This document shows positions 1 to 9,632 of a stretch of 59,666 nucleotides of DNA, one piece after another (the first letter of the stretch is position 1; each line of letters starts with the position of its first letter). The notes under the pieces were generated by a model. That model was not told the origin of the DNA and did not search any database. It saw nothing but the letters and a program-made list of their open reading frames with translations. Source of the DNA: an uncultured Lachnospiraceae bacterium (GTDB lineage Bacteria > Bacillota > Clostridia > Lachnospirales > Lachnospiraceae); NCBI GenBank assembly GCA_902762955.1, contig CACWQH010000027.1, positions 1-59,666 of the forward strand, read 5' to 3'. Made by a program: the position numbers and the translations under genes.

Positions 1-142
1 GCGTAAGTCAATCACAACATAAAACATCTACAATTTTCAAGGTTCAAAAGTGCCTTTTTTATTTGTCTCGTTTTTTCATACGTCACTTGACACTATCTTT
101 TTTGGTGTATTTACAAATTCTTTTCTATTTTCTTTTACATTA

Positions 143-3043
143 TTATTCGGATATCTGTGCTTCTGTTGGTGCTTCTGTCGGTGCTTCTGTCGGTGCTTCC
201 GTCGGTGCCTGAGTTGTAGGAGGCGCCTCTGTTGTTACAGGCTGTTGAGTTGTAGGCGGTGCACTTCCTCCGTTACTAATAAAGGCGGCACTTATGTTTG
301 CATCCTCCTGAACATCCTCAAAGGTGTAGCTTGAAACTTTACCAACACTCTGTCCGTTTACAGTTACATCCAAAATTGAATAACCTTCGTTTGGTGTAAT
401 ATAGAAGGTAACCGAAGAACCCCTTGCACAAGTTACAGATGCAGAAATTGTTCCACCCTCACCGGCTGCCGAATTAATTGTAACTTCCTCAGGAAGTTCA
501 GGGTGAAGAGGACATATTTCTTCTGTTATTTCATATCCATCAGCACTCTCACCACCGGTAGTACTTATAAGCTTTGTCTGACCGGTTTCCTCATCTATCT
601 CAACTGTAAATGTTACCGTATCCGGACACTGTGAAGTTGCTATACACTTTGACTCACGACAGAAGGTATAGGTCGCATGCCCCGGACATCTTTGTCCCGG
701 AACATCTGCTGCTGCATAATAATCTGTAAAGGTCGGACATCCTTCTCCCGGAAGCTTACCCGTAATCTGACATAAGGTTACGGTTGTAATTCCATCCGGT
801 CTTTCAAAATCAACTGACGGATCCTGACCTTCCATGGTCGCTATCTGATCCATTATATCTCTCCACATCCTACAGTGAAGACTTTGGTTATATCCACCCA
901 TATTGATATTTGAATCAAAGCCCATCCATATGGAAGCTGTATAGTAAGGTGTCATTCCACAGAACCAAAGGTCGTAAGTGTTAGAAGTAGTACCTGTCTT
1001 ACCTGCACACTTGATACCGGTTGTCATCCTTGCAGATCCACCTGTTCCTCCGTTTAATACTGATTTCATTGCCTCTATAAGCTGCCATGAGGTAGTTTCC
1101 TTCATAACTCTTCTGGTTGTCGGAGTAGTATTATCAATTACCACATTGCCCTCGTGGTCAATAACCTTTGAATAAACAACAGGCTTTACATACATTCCGT
1201 TGTTGGCAATAGAACCATATGCAGCTGTCATCTCATAGGTTGTAACGCCCTTAGTAAGACCTCCGAGCGCTGTTGCCTGGTTTATATCAGATATAATATT
1301 TCCATCAGCGTCAACATCATAATCAACTATTGTTGTAAGTCCGACATCACAAAGATACTGGTAGGCAAGCTCCGGAGTCGCAACCGTTATAGCTTTAACC
1401 GCTATAACGTTCATGGAATCCTGAATAGCCTTTCTGACTGTAACAGGACCTCTGTAGGAATTACCCCACCAGTTATGAACCATTACACCATTGGCATATT
1501 TGAGCGGTTCATCCGTAAACGGCATCGCAAGTCCGCCTCCACATGCATCTATCAAAGGAAGATATGCTGCAAGTATCTTAAATGTTGAACCCGGCTGTCT
1601 TGGAGAATCTGTCGCTCTATCCAGACTTCGGTTGGTTGTTTTTTCTCCTCGTCCTCCGACTATAGCCTTAACATATCCCGTATGCTGATCCATAATCGTA
1701 AATGAAAACTGAGGCTGTGGAGAAACCGTAAAACTCTCGCCACTATACGTACCTCCGGTTCGAATAAGCATAGCTTCTTTAAATTCATCTGCGGCCGCCC
1801 TTGCGGATGCTTCATCATTAAATATATTATTAAATTTTGAATCGCCCGTCTTTTCCCTGTAATACTTTAGCAGATGCCCAATTGAATAGTTATGAGCCGT
1901 CTCTCCGTCAGCATCAAGAATCGTCAGGTTATAATCAAGACCTACTCTGGTACCGTTACCATAGTAGCTTGTATCATTTATTACATTATCACATATTTCC
2001 TGAATAGCTTTATCCTGCACAGAGTAAACCGAATAACCGCCGGTAAATATAAGCTGTGAAGCCTCCTGCTCTGTACATCCGTAAAGCTCCATGAAATCAT
2101 TTTTAAGATCTACAAGTATTTTATCTGTATAATAAGAATAAACATCCCCCTCAGCCTCTTTTATCTCCTGAACCTCTGCTATTCTGCCAAATACATCGTC
2201 AGCCATAGCCTCATCGTATTGAGCCTTGGTTATATACTTAAGTTCAAGCATCTTATTGAGAACTCTTTCTCTTCTTTTTGCACTTTCCTCAGGAAATCTG
2301 GTAGGATCATACTTTGTAGGGTTCTGTGTGATACCTGCTATAGTTGCCATTTCCGAGATGGTAAGCTCATCTATATCCTTATTAAAATACTTGGTTGAAG
2401 CAGCCTGAATACCATTTACACCACGTCCAAGATAAATAGTGTTAAGATAACATTCAATAATCTGTTCCTTCGAATACTTCTTTTCAAGCTCCATAGCAAG
2501 ATACTGCTCCTGTATCTTTCTTTCAAGCTTGTCCATAAATGTAGTCTCGCCAAGACCTACATTAAATACCTCGTTTTTTATAAGCTGCTGAGTAATGGTT
2601 GATGCACCCTGGTCAAAATTACCTGACTTTGCACCCTCAACAAAAGCTCTGGCAATACCTCTCACATCAATACCGTTATGAGTCCAGTAACGTTCATCCT
2701 CAATAGCAACAAAAGCATTGATAAAGTCCTGAGGAATATCCTCATAATATACATATACACGGTCTGAACCGATAGTTGAAATCTCTGTTTCAGGATTACC
2801 GTCTGCATCATAGATAAAGGTTTTAAAGCCCTTTGGCATGATACTGATCTGATTGATATCAGGAGCATTATCCAAAATACCCTTCATCATACCAAACACC
2901 GCTCCCGCACCTGCTATAACAATTGCAAGAAACGCAAGCAATACTATTTTAAGCATATTAACCAATATCTTGCGCTTATATCTTTGTGCCTTGGAAACAA
3001 GCTTTTTTTGCTTTTTCATTGTTTCCGCTTTTGAATAACCCAT
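143..3043 (-). CDS. Class A penicillin-binding protein (PBP1A family)
   Basis: Bifunctional peptidoglycan synthase that polymerises glycan strands and cross-links stem peptides outside the membrane. Seen in the 966-residue product: a basic N-terminus, one membrane segment at about 30-52, a transglycosylase domain with the EDERYW motif near residue 115 and GASTITQQ about 30 residues later, and a transpeptidase domain with STFK (catalytic Ser about 484), an SMN motif and KTGTT near 681. After it comes a Cys-containing stretch, then a small beta domain like the divergent InlB B-repeat, then a Thr/Pro/Glu tail of tandem TEAP units encoded by a 12-bp DNA repeat. The tail probably acts as a wall-spanning spacer. 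The start has a perfect AGGAGG. It is transcribed alone, and nothing recognisable follows it in the first 142 bases. Confidence 0.95.
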   Translation of the reverse strand: MGYSKAETMKKQKKLVSKAQRYKRKILVNMLKIVLLAFLAIVIAGAGAVFGMMKGILDNAPDINQISIMPKGFKTFIYDADGNPETEISTIGSDRVYVYYEDIPQDFINAFVAIEDERYWTHNGIDVRGIARAFVEGAKSGNFDQGASTITQQLIKNEVFNVGLGETTFMDKLERKIQEQYLAMELEKKYSKEQIIECYLNTIYLGRGVNGIQAASTKYFNKDIDELTISEMATIAGITQNPTKYDPTRFPEESAKRRERVLNKMLELKYITKAQYDEAMADDVFGRIAEVQEIKEAEGDVYSYYTDKILVDLKNDFMELYGCTEQEASQLIFTGGYSVYSVQDKAIQEICDNVINDTSYYGNGTRVGLDYNLTILDADGETAHNYSIGHLLKYYREKTGDSKFNNIFNDEASARAAADEFKEAMLIRTGGTYSGESFTVSPQPQFSFTIMDQHTGYVKAIVGGRGEKTTNRSLDRATDSPRQPGSTFKILAAYLPLIDACGGGLAMPFTDEPLKYANGVMVHNWWGNSYRGPVTVRKAIQDSMNVIAVKAITVATPELAYQYLCDVGLTTIVDYDVDADGNIISDINQATALGGLTKGVTTYEMTAAYGSIANNGMYVKPVVYSKVIDHEGNVVIDNTTPTTRRVMKETTSWQLIEAMKSVLNGGTGGSARMTTGIKCAGKTGTTSNTYDLWFCGMTPYYTASIWMGFDSNINMGGYNQSLHCRMWRDIMDQIATMEGQDPSVDFERPDGITTVTLCQITGKLPGEGCPTFTDYYAAADVPGQRCPGHATYTFCRESKCIATSQCPDTVTFTVEIDEETGQTKLISTTGGESADGYEITEEICPLHPELPEEVTINSAAGEGGTISASVTCARGSSVTFYITPNEGYSILDVTVNGQSVGKVSSYTFEDVQEDANISAAFISNGGSAPPTTQQPVTTEAPPTTQAPTEAPTEAPTEAPTEAQISE
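165..212 (-). repeat. 12-bp tandem repeat encoding TEAP
   Basis: Near-identical 12-bp units (ggtgcttctgtc on the + strand) lie in tandem and code for the repeated Thr-Glu-Ala-Pro tail of the penicillin-binding protein. The unit is a multiple of three, so changes in copy number would alter tail length without shifting the frame. Confidence 0.8.
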
Positions 3044-3251
3044 TACTGCCTCCTAAATATATATAAATATAGTAATTCTTTCATGAAAACATTCGCTGTA
3101 ATATTATACCAAACATAACCTTTAAATACAAGTTTTTGTTGTTTTTTTAATAAGATTTTAAAATATTGATTTACTCACTATTTTTAACATTAATATTATC
3201 GCCTATACACTATATAAAAATGCATCTGTCATCATCTTTTTTAACACAAAA

Positions 3252-3293
3252 AGGAAAGCCACCCTGCACATAAAATATTACAGAGTGGCCCTT
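3252..3293 (-). terminator. Imperfect hairpin, likely terminator of the TetR/flavodoxin pair
   Basis: A 9-bp stem (3257-3265 with 3280-3288, one mismatch) extended by AAAGG/CCTTT lies 30 bases beyond the flavodoxin-like gene. Read on the minus strand it is followed by a T-rich stretch. Confidence 0.5.
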
Positions 3294-3323
3294 TATAGGA
3301 GGTTAACAAAAAATGTAATAGTC

Positions 3324-3992
3324 TTATATAACCTTACTGAACCTTACACCGGCAAACATCGAATCATCCAGATAGATATTATTAAGCTTCGCCCTTGTCT
3401 TTCCGGTTTTTTCAAATGAATACCCATAATTCAAACCAAATTCATTATACTGCTTTTCAATACGAGGTTTATTTTTCAGTTCATCAAAGCTGTGATATAA
3501 AAGTCCGTCCAATATATGCTCAATCTTTTCCGAAGCCAAAAGTCCGGAATCCATATCAAAGCCATCCTCATAATCCTTGGAAATCTCTCTCTTGATTCCC
3601 TTGCATCTGACAAATATATCTGATTTTTTATTTAATCCTTTTTTATCTATAATACGTCTAAACTGCTCAATAATCTTAAAGTGACTCGTAGACTCATAAT
3701 CCAGATGCTCACCTACGCAGACCGCATACAGATAGGTATCCTTACCGACCCTTATGTTCTGCATAAATGAATATATGGCAAGCGATATACCCCAGCTGTG
3801 TGCAGGGAATACAATACCTACACTTTCAGCCTCCAATCTTTCACCTGTATATTCGGTATACTTTAAAACAGTACACCGCTTCATATCGGTTCTTATATGT
3901 TCTGCTACTTCCCTTCCCGCATCCATCTTACGAAGTCGTCCGGAAAAAGGTATAGCATCCATTTCATCTGTTACGTAGAAAACGTAATTCAT
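3324..3992 (-). CDS. Flavodoxin-like protein (EFR1-type flavodoxin half)
   Basis: A 222-residue protein with the layout of the flavodoxin domain of EFR1-type flavodoxin/ferredoxin proteins. The phrase VGIVFPAHSWGIS near residue 57 corresponds to the flavin-loop region in that group. The ferredoxin half with CxxCxxC clusters is absent, so it probably carries FMN but no 4Fe-4S centres. The SD (AAGGAGG) overlaps the last codons of the TetR gene two bases upstream, so the two are co-transcribed and probably translationally coupled. The pairing suggests that the regulator controls this redox protein in response to an unknown ligand. The family call is by motif resemblance and the substrate is unknown. 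Confidence 0.6.
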   Translation of the reverse strand: MNYVFYVTDEMDAIPFSGRLRKMDAGREVAEHIRTDMKRCTVLKYTEYTGERLEAESVGIVFPAHSWGISLAIYSFMQNIRVGKDTYLYAVCVGEHLDYESTSHFKIIEQFRRIIDKKGLNKKSDIFVRCKGIKREISKDYEDGFDMDSGLLASEKIEHILDGLLYHSFDELKNKPRIEKQYNEFGLNYGYSFEKTGKTRAKLNNIYLDDSMFAGVRFSKVI

Positions 3993-3994
3993 GC

Positions 3995-4621
3995 TTACCT
4001 CCTTACCAACGATTCATAAAATGTTCTAAAAGAATATTTTAAGTATTCGTCTTTATCCATATTCACTTTATTTCTTAAAATATCTTTCTTCCTGTCAGCT
4101 ACCTGTATTATTCCGCTTATCGCCGACCATACATAAAGCACGGTTGGCTGAAGCTCGATATCCTTTCTTAAAATGTTGTGCTTAACACCCTTCTCAAGAA
4201 GACTGCTTATCAATTCTCTTAACTCACGTCCCACATCCTGATTGATAATATTAGTCTTCTTACGACTGTTGGTCATATTTTCTTCGCCCATAAGGCTTGC
4301 ATAATACTTTGGATACTTCTCCTCAAAATTAACCAGACACTGGCACAATCTGTAATAGGAATCCTCAAAACCTGTCTCCGCATTGATACATGTTTCTATC
4401 TCTCCCGTAAGAATGCTCATGTAATCTTCCACTATTGAATTGTATATGTCTTCTTTGCTCTTAAAATAGACATATATAGTTGACTTACTATAATCGGCAT
4501 GTCTGGCAATATCATCCATGGTAGTTGCCTCAACGCCCTTTTGCTCGAACAGTTCTTTAGCCGCATCCAAAATATTGTCACGGTTAAACTGCTCTAAAGC
4601 TGCCTTCTTACGTGTTCCCAT
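3995..4621 (-). CDS. TetR/AcrR-family transcriptional regulator
   Basis: DNA-binding repressor-type protein of 208 residues. The N-terminal helix-turn-helix is plain: ILDAAKELFEQKGVEATTMDDIA followed, after a short loop, by YSKSTIYVYFKSKEDIY. The C-terminal ligand/dimer domain is divergent, as usual. The ATG at 4621 is chosen because GAGGG lies five bases before it; a TTG 12 bases upstream would overlap that SD. Three direct repeats at 20-bp spacing lie just upstream and may be its operator. It forms an operon with the flavodoxin-like gene. Confidence 0.88.
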   Translation of the reverse strand: MGTRKKAALEQFNRDNILDAAKELFEQKGVEATTMDDIARHADYSKSTIYVYFKSKEDIYNSIVEDYMSILTGEIETCINAETGFEDSYYRLCQCLVNFEEKYPKYYASLMGEENMTNSRKKTNIINQDVGRELRELISSLLEKGVKHNILRKDIELQPTVLYVWSAISGIIQVADRKKDILRNKVNMDKDEYLKYSFRTFYESLVRR

Positions 4622-4650
4622 CTTAACCCTCAATCATTTTCGTACATACA

Positions 4651-4700
4651 GTTCGTTTATCATACTATTAGTTCGATTATTATATTTTAATTTCGATTAT
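4651..4700. promoter_or_regulatory. Three 10-bp direct repeats at 20-bp spacing upstream of tetR
   Basis: GTTCGTTTAT (4651), GTTCGATTAT (4671) and TTTCGATTAT (4691) recur at exactly 20-bp intervals, about two helical turns, in the AT-rich promoter region of the TetR gene. Position and phasing suggest binding sites, possibly for autoregulation. This is inference. Confidence 0.4.
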
Positions 4701-4784
4701 TGTATTTATATTTTGTTTTTCGTCTTATAAATACGTTTTTTGTAATTTTATTATAAAAAATAAACCAACTTGTCGATAATTGTA

Positions 4785-5522
4785 CTACAAGTTCGATTTG
4801 TTGTCAATACTATTGCGCATAAGAAATAAAAGTTTTTTTTCAAGCCGGCTCACCTGAACCTGACTTATACCTAATTCTTTAGCTGTTTCATTTTGGGTTT
4901 TATCCTGAAAATATCTAAGATTTATAAGAGCTTTCTCTTTATCATCGAGCCGGCTCATGGCCTGCTCTATCAGCATTTTATTGTAGAGATTATCTTCTGC
5001 TTTTTGAGACATTGTTTCATCAGTCAGCTTGTCCACCAGGCACATCTCGCTTCCATCATGCTCATATACAGGCTGATATATGGACTCTATCTCCCTGTTG
5101 GCATCTGTTGCAAGCACTATTTCTTCGTCACTTAATCCGGTAGCGGCAGAGATTTCCTCCATACTCGGATCCCGCCCGAGCTTTATGGAAAGCGACTCTC
5201 TTGCCTGACTGATTTTATAACCGTTTTGTTTTAATATACGAGACACCTTAATCATACCGTTGTCTCGTAAAAATCTTTTTATCTCCCCTGCAATAAGCGG
5301 CACTGCATAGGTCGAAAACTTAACCTCATATTCTTCACTGAATCTGTCAATGGCTTTGAGCAAGCCTATACAGCCTATCTGATATATATCCTCAAGGTCA
5401 TATCCTCGTCCGAAAAATCTTCTGGCTATACTCCATACAAGGCCTGTATTATCTGAAACTATCTTTTCCTTTGCTTCCTGATCTCCATTTTTCGCAAGTC
5501 TGAATAGCTCCAATTCATTCAT
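4785..5522 (-). CDS. sigF: RNA polymerase sporulation sigma factor SigF
   Basis: Sigma-70-family factor that directs early forespore transcription. The 245-residue product has region 2 (DNTGLVWSIARRF, then DLEDIYQIGCIGLLKAIDRF), region 3 and a C-terminal region 4 helix-turn-helix (ETAKELGISQVQVSRLEKKLL). It is the third gene of the canonical spoIIA operon, four bases after spoIIAB. No SD lies directly before its ATG (the nearest AGGAG is about 30 bases upstream inside spoIIAB), so translation is probably coupled to spoIIAB. Activity should be controlled post-translationally by SpoIIAB and SpoIIAA. Length is a little under the usual 250. Confidence 0.96.
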   Translation of the reverse strand: MNELELFRLAKNGDQEAKEKIVSDNTGLVWSIARRFFGRGYDLEDIYQIGCIGLLKAIDRFSEEYEVKFSTYAVPLIAGEIKRFLRDNGMIKVSRILKQNGYKISQARESLSIKLGRDPSMEEISAATGLSDEEIVLATDANREIESIYQPVYEHDGSEMCLVDKLTDETMSQKAEDNLYNKMLIEQAMSRLDDKEKALINLRYFQDKTQNETAKELGISQVQVSRLEKKLLFLMRNSIDNKSNL

Positions 5523-5526
5523 TTAT

Positions 5527-5970
5527 TTATTCATACTGACGGCCTGCCGTTCCTATCTCCTTCCACATTTTTACAGTGGTTCCTGCACCGGGCTTAGATG
5601 CAACCTCAATTTTATCCATAAATGCCTCCATAAATGAAAAGCCCATACCTGACCTTTCTTCGTCCGGCCTTGTTGTATACATAGGCTCCATGGCTTTTTT
5701 AATATCTTCTATTCCTTTGCCGTAATCGATTATTTCAAGATATATCTTTCTTCCTGTCACACTGGCATTGATGATAACCTTACCGTCATCATCACCATAT
5801 CCGTGAATTATTGAATTGGTTACAGCTTCGGAAACTGCAGTTTTTACATCAGAAACCTCCTCCAATGTAGGATTGGTTCCGGTAATAAATGCTGCTACAA
5901 CCATTCTGGCAAAGCCTTCATTTTGAGCATTGCTTGTAAAGCTGACTGACATTTCGTTTGTATTATTCAT
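5527..5970 (-). CDS. spoIIAB: Anti-sigma F factor SpoIIAB
   Basis: GHKL-fold serine kinase that holds SigF inactive and phosphorylates SpoIIAA. Seen in 147 residues: the N-box AVSEAVTNSIIHGY with its Glu and Asn, the DYGKGI G1 box, and RSGMGFSFMEAFMD for the G2 region. Length matches the family. Its start overlaps the end of spoIIAA by eight bases, which implies translational coupling and balanced synthesis of the partners. Confidence 0.96.
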   Translation of the reverse strand: MNNTNEMSVSFTSNAQNEGFARMVVAAFITGTNPTLEEVSDVKTAVSEAVTNSIIHGYGDDDGKVIINASVTGRKIYLEIIDYGKGIEDIKKAMEPMYTTRPDEERSGMGFSFMEAFMDKIEVASKPGAGTTVKMWKEIGTAGRQYE

Positions 5971-6316
5971 AATAACCTCCTCTTACCATCTCCTTAATAA
6001 TATCCTCCTTTGATTCCTTTTTTTCTATGATTCTGTAGATACCTGACATGTTTAAAATCTTGTCTATGGTATCCTTTACGTTTACTATATATACCTTTCC
6101 TCCCTTATCATGAACCCTTCTGTACCTGCCTGTGATAAGTCCGATACCGGAGCTGTCCATAAACAGGGTTTTATCAAAATCAAATATAAGAAACCTCACT
6201 TCATTTTCCTCAAATATTTTTTCACTGACCGACTTTATTTTTTCTGCGGCATAATGATCCAGTTCCTTTGGAAGATAGTAAATCAGTGCACCTTCCGAGT
6301 ATTCATATTTCTTCAT
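5963..6316 (-). CDS. spoIIAA: Anti-anti-sigma factor SpoIIAA
   Basis: STAS-domain protein of 117 residues that frees SigF by binding SpoIIAB when dephosphorylated. The phosphorylatable serine lies in FMDSSGIGLITGRY, which is fully conserved with the family. It is first in the spoIIA operon with SD GGAGG. Only about 35 bases separate its ATG from the terminator of the upstream operon, so its promoter (sigma-H in relatives) must overlap that hairpin or lie within it. No clear sigma-H consensus was found. Confidence 0.95.
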   Translation of the reverse strand: MKKYEYSEGALIYYLPKELDHYAAEKIKSVSEKIFEENEVRFLIFDFDKTLFMDSSGIGLITGRYRRVHDKGGKVYIVNVKDTIDKILNMSGIYRIIEKKESKEDIIKEMVRGGYYE

Positions 6317-6351
6317 AATATCCTCCTTATTTTTAAATTAAAGCAAAAAAA

Positions 6352-6390
6352 GACACAAAGGAAAGCTTATATCTTTCTTTCCTTTGTGTC
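6352..6390 (-). terminator. Strong intrinsic terminator
   Basis: A perfect 14-bp stem (GACACAAAGGAAAG with its complement) and an 11-nt loop, followed on the minus strand by seven Ts. It ends the queF-folC-TPR transcript just before spoIIAA. Confidence 0.85.
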
Positions 6391-6410
6391 TTTTAATAAA
6401 CAGCTTTATA

Positions 6411-7541
6411 CTATTCATTATTTATCAGATTTTGCAGATCCTCATCAGACATACCGTTTTGTATCTCCGAATAATCCGGTAACGGATTGTCACTTGCATT
6501 CTGTGGATTTTGTGCAGCATCAAGCGCAATGTTTAAATTGGCGATTTCATTGGTTAATGAATTAATGGTCGCATTTTTATCGGCAAGCTCTTCACTGTAG
6601 GACTTGATTAATTTATCCTTTTCATCAATTATTTTTCTTTTCTGTGCAGGTACCACAAAGAAATATAAAAGAAATATTCCAAGCACCATACCAAGTAGAA
6701 CATATATACCCGAATATTTAGCAAAGCTTATCTCACCGTACTCGCCCCTTGAAACAGCTTTTGCTTTATATCTTTCAATCAAATCATTAAAAAAGAGTTT
6801 AATCTTACTGCCGCTTTTTGCGCCGGTTGTACTTAATGTTATCGCTTCCTCATCAGCCTCAAGTAAGCCATCATTTTCAACGGACTCCTTGCTCATCTCT
6901 ATAATGTTTTCATCGGTGTCACCCATCTCATGCAGATAGTGAATTGCAAGGGTATTGGCTTTATCTATCTTAAGTACTCTTCTTAAGGTTGTTCTCGCTC
7001 TCTCATAATTATCCGAATTTATGTATAAAAGTGCGAGCAAAAGATATCCCTTAACAAAATGCGGATTAGCAGATAAAACACTTTTAAGCTGAATTATAGC
7101 CAGATCAAAATCTTCACTTTTTGCATAGGCGAGTGCCTGATTATACTTTTGGGCAATCTGGTCTACATTTGCAAGAAGCGTCGGATCCTGTCTTAATTCC
7201 TTAAGGTACTTTGATGCAAGATTACCGGATGACTGATAATTAACGCTCATAACCCACTGGCTTAAAGCATTTACGATTTCACCCATCTCGTAATAAACAA
7301 GTCCAAGCAGATTCCTTGACATAATGTTTTTCTTATTGTACCGAAGCGAGATGTTAAGCGAATCAATTGCACCGGACAAATCTCTTGCAACCGCTCTGTC
7401 ATAGCCGATGTTGTAATAATAATCCGATGTATTAAATGCCTTTTTTAATACAGGAAGCGGCATATGACACGAAGAACAATATCCATTTTTCTTTATATGT
7501 GCTCCGCAATTGGGACAGAGCACAGGTCTCTTGGTTGCCAT
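6411..7541 (-). CDS. Zinc-ribbon/TPR membrane protein
   Basis: A 376-residue protein with three parts. Residues about 9-28 form a zinc ribbon (CPNCG...CSSC). Residues about 40-215 hold tetratricopeptide-like helix pairs (for example YYNIGYDRAVARDLSGAIDS). After a linker comes one membrane helix near 285-305 (VLLGMVLGIFLLYFFV), followed by a coiled coil (ELADKNATINSLTNEIANLN) and an acidic tail. TPRs bind proteins, so this is probably an inner-membrane scaffold with the TPR side in the cytosol. It is last in the folC/queF cluster, two bases after the small gene. No specific function can be named. Confidence 0.8.
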   Translation of the reverse strand: MATKRPVLCPNCGAHIKKNGYCSSCHMPLPVLKKAFNTSDYYYNIGYDRAVARDLSGAIDSLNISLRYNKKNIMSRNLLGLVYYEMGEIVNALSQWVMSVNYQSSGNLASKYLKELRQDPTLLANVDQIAQKYNQALAYAKSEDFDLAIIQLKSVLSANPHFVKGYLLLALLYINSDNYERARTTLRRVLKIDKANTLAIHYLHEMGDTDENIIEMSKESVENDGLLEADEEAITLSTTGAKSGSKIKLFFNDLIERYKAKAVSRGEYGEISFAKYSGIYVLLGMVLGIFLLYFFVVPAQKRKIIDEKDKLIKSYSEELADKNATINSLTNEIANLNIALDAAQNPQNASDNPLPDYSEIQNGMSDEDLQNLINNE

Positions 7542-7543
7542 AG

Positions 7544-7726
7544 CTATCTCCTTACTCTGCCTGCATATCGGCCGGCTGCATTTTCATTTGCAGTTTTCAT
7601 TTCCTCAGTCACCTGAAAAACTATATCACTTATATCCTTTAAATCATTGCTGTATATAGCATCCTCTGCCTGGCTTACTTCAGGTATCGGCTGAAATCTC
7701 TTAAGTTCCTCTTCAAAATTAATCAT
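7544..7726 (-). CDS. Small acidic hypothetical protein
   Basis: A 60-residue protein beginning [13 protein letters not shown]. No family was recognised. The start is chosen at 7726 because GGAGG lies six bases upstream and because this ATG overlaps the folC stop by eight bases. It has no signal peptide or membrane segment and is mainly helical by composition. Its tight packing between folC and the TPR gene argues that it is a real co-expressed gene. Confidence 0.65.
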   Translation of the reverse strand: MINFEEELKRFQPIPEVSQAEDAIYSNDLKDISDIVFQVTEEMKTANENAAGRYAGRVRR

Positions 7727-9065
7727 CCTTTGCCTCCATAACAATCTTTTTTATGCTTCCCGCCAGATAAAGCGAGCCCACACAAAACAGTACTTTTTCT
7801 TCCTTATACAAAACCTCCGAGCAGGCGGTTTCAAATACTGTTTTCAGATTATTTCCTTCAAAAACAACACCGTCATAACTGTTTTTCTCTAATATGCTCT
7901 TAAACAAAGCGGCTATTTCCGATGCCTTTGCGGTCCTTTTTGAATCAAGTGCGGTCACATATATTTTTGCAGGATTTATCTTTTCACATATAAGCTCTAT
8001 CATCGGCTTATATTCCTTATCCTCACACACCGCAAAAAGTATTCTCACTTCTTTATCCCTGTAAACATTGTTTACTGTTTCAACAAATCGTTCTATAGCA
8101 TCCTCATTATGAGCGCCGTCAATTATAACATTTGGATAGATATATTCCATCCTGCCCGGCCAGAAAAAGTCAAGCAGTGAAGCCCTGATTATCTGCTCAT
8201 CCAATGCCTTCTCATTTCCAAAAAGCCCATTACAGGCTGCTATAGCCGTAAGCGCATTATCGATCTGATAAAGTGCTTTAGACCTTATAACAAGATTATC
8301 ATACTTATAATAACTACTATGCACTGAAAAATCAATCGTTTTATCACTTACATCATTTATAATATACTCTGTTTTTGCGACATTAATTTCTTTGGCACTT
8401 CTGCTTTTGGCAACTTTCGATATCACCATGTCAGCCACGTCACTTCCCGTGTTATAGACAACAGGTATATTATCTTTTATTATACCTGCCTTTTCTGCCG
8501 CTATAAGGGAAACAGTATCTCCGAGGTATTTCATATGATCCAGGCCTATGGAGGTTATAACCGTTATCTCGGGAGTTATAAGATTGGTAGCATCAAGTCT
8601 TCCTCCAAGTCCTGTCTCATATATAACAAAATCCGGCTTTCTTTGTTCATAATAAACCGCTGCCATAGCAAACAATAATTCAAAATATGATATAGGACTT
8701 TTTCCTTTTTTAACTATTCTTTGCTCCGCATCTTTTACAGCATTAAAAGCACTTACAAAATCATCTTTAGAAATGATATCGTTATCTACAGCAATTCTTT
8801 CTCTTATATCCGTAAGATGCGGTGAGGTAAAAACTCCCACACTGTAACCCAATTTATTTAAAATGCATTTTATAAAGGTTGCTGTTGATCCTTTTCCGTT
8901 TGTTCCTGCTATATGTATGCATTTTATTTTTTTATGAGGATCACCAAGCTCGGCCATAAGAAAGGAAAGGTTATCGTTTCCGGATTTATTTCTTTCATTT
9001 TTTTCGTGTGAAAAAAGCGGTATGTCATTTATGTATTTCTCACATGCATAAAAATCGGTTATCAT
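7719..9065 (-). CDS. folC: Folylpolyglutamate synthase / dihydrofolate synthase
   Basis: Mur-ligase-family enzyme that adds glutamates to folates and may also make dihydrofolate from dihydropteroate. Seen in 448 residues: the P-loop [16 protein letters not shown] near residue 51, the [13 protein letters not shown] motif, and the metal/substrate segment [14 protein letters not shown]. Its ATG overlaps the queF stop by four bases (ATGA), and its end overlaps the next small gene, so queF, folC, the small protein and the TPR protein are one translationally coupled operon. Length is typical. Confidence 0.95.
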   Translation of the reverse strand: MITDFYACEKYINDIPLFSHEKNERNKSGNDNLSFLMAELGDPHKKIKCIHIAGTNGKGSTATFIKCILNKLGYSVGVFTSPHLTDIRERIAVDNDIISKDDFVSAFNAVKDAEQRIVKKGKSPISYFELLFAMAAVYYEQRKPDFVIYETGLGGRLDATNLITPEITVITSIGLDHMKYLGDTVSLIAAEKAGIIKDNIPVVYNTGSDVADMVISKVAKSRSAKEINVAKTEYIINDVSDKTIDFSVHSSYYKYDNLVIRSKALYQIDNALTAIAACNGLFGNEKALDEQIIRASLLDFFWPGRMEYIYPNVIIDGAHNEDAIERFVETVNNVYRDKEVRILFAVCEDKEYKPMIELICEKINPAKIYVTALDSKRTAKASEIAALFKSILEKNSYDGVVFEGNNLKTVFETACSEVLYKEEKVLFCVGSLYLAGSIKKIVMEAKDD

Positions 9066-9556
9066 CTGTTATCCACCTTTTCCGGATACATATCATGATG
9101 TGTCAGTCTGTCAAAAGCCACACCTTCCCATTTGGTACCCGGCTTACCGTAATTACAATATGGGTCTATGGATATGCCGCCCCTTGGAGTAAACTTGCCC
9201 CAAACCTCTATGTATTTAGGTGACATAAGCTTTATCAAATCCTTCATGATTATATTTACGCAATCCTCATGAAAATCACCATGATTTCTAAAGCTGAAAA
9301 GATAAAGCTTTAAGGATTTGCTCTCTACCATAAGCTCGTCCGGTACGTAAGAAATGTATATGGTTGCAAAATCCGGCTGACCTGTAATCGGACAAAGCGA
9401 TGTAAACTCCGGACAGTTAAATTTAACAAAATAATCATTATCCTGATGCTTATTTACAAAGGTTTCAAGAATATCTGCCGAGTAATCGGACGGATATTGC
9501 ACCTTCTGATTTCCAAGTAAGGTTATTCCTTCTTTTTCCAAATCTGTTCTTGCCAT
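9062..9556 (-). CDS. queF: NADPH-dependent 7-cyano-7-deazaguanine reductase (QueF)
   Basis: Reduces preQ0 to preQ1 in queuosine tRNA modification, in the cytosol. The 164-residue product is the short, single-domain form. It carries the catalytic cysteine in [13 protein letters not shown] and the [21 protein letters not shown] segment, split here into [13 protein letters not shown] and the NHGDFHED substrate loop. SD AGGAGG precedes the ATG. It leads the operon with folC. No preQ1 riboswitch was seen in the short upstream gap, and queCDE are not in the window. Confidence 0.95.
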   Translation of the reverse strand: MARTDLEKEGITLLGNQKVQYPSDYSADILETFVNKHQDNDYFVKFNCPEFTSLCPITGQPDFATIYISYVPDELMVESKSLKLYLFSFRNHGDFHEDCVNIIMKDLIKLMSPKYIEVWGKFTPRGGISIDPYCNYGKPGTKWEGVAFDRLTHHDMYPEKVDNR

Positions 9557-9632
9557 GTTCTTCCTCCTATAAAAGCTTACTGTTATTTTTCAAGCACATT
9601 ATAAAATCAAAGTCTGTATCACTTCTTTAAAA

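Noticed and set aside
50-334. 94-codon Cys-rich open frame on the plus strand
   Set aside because: It is antisense to the TEAP repeat tail of the penicillin-binding protein; the Cys/Arg richness comes from the repeat.
9557-9632. preQ1 riboswitch upstream of queF
   Set aside because: The gap is short and shows no preQ1 pseudoknot motif; only an SD is visible.
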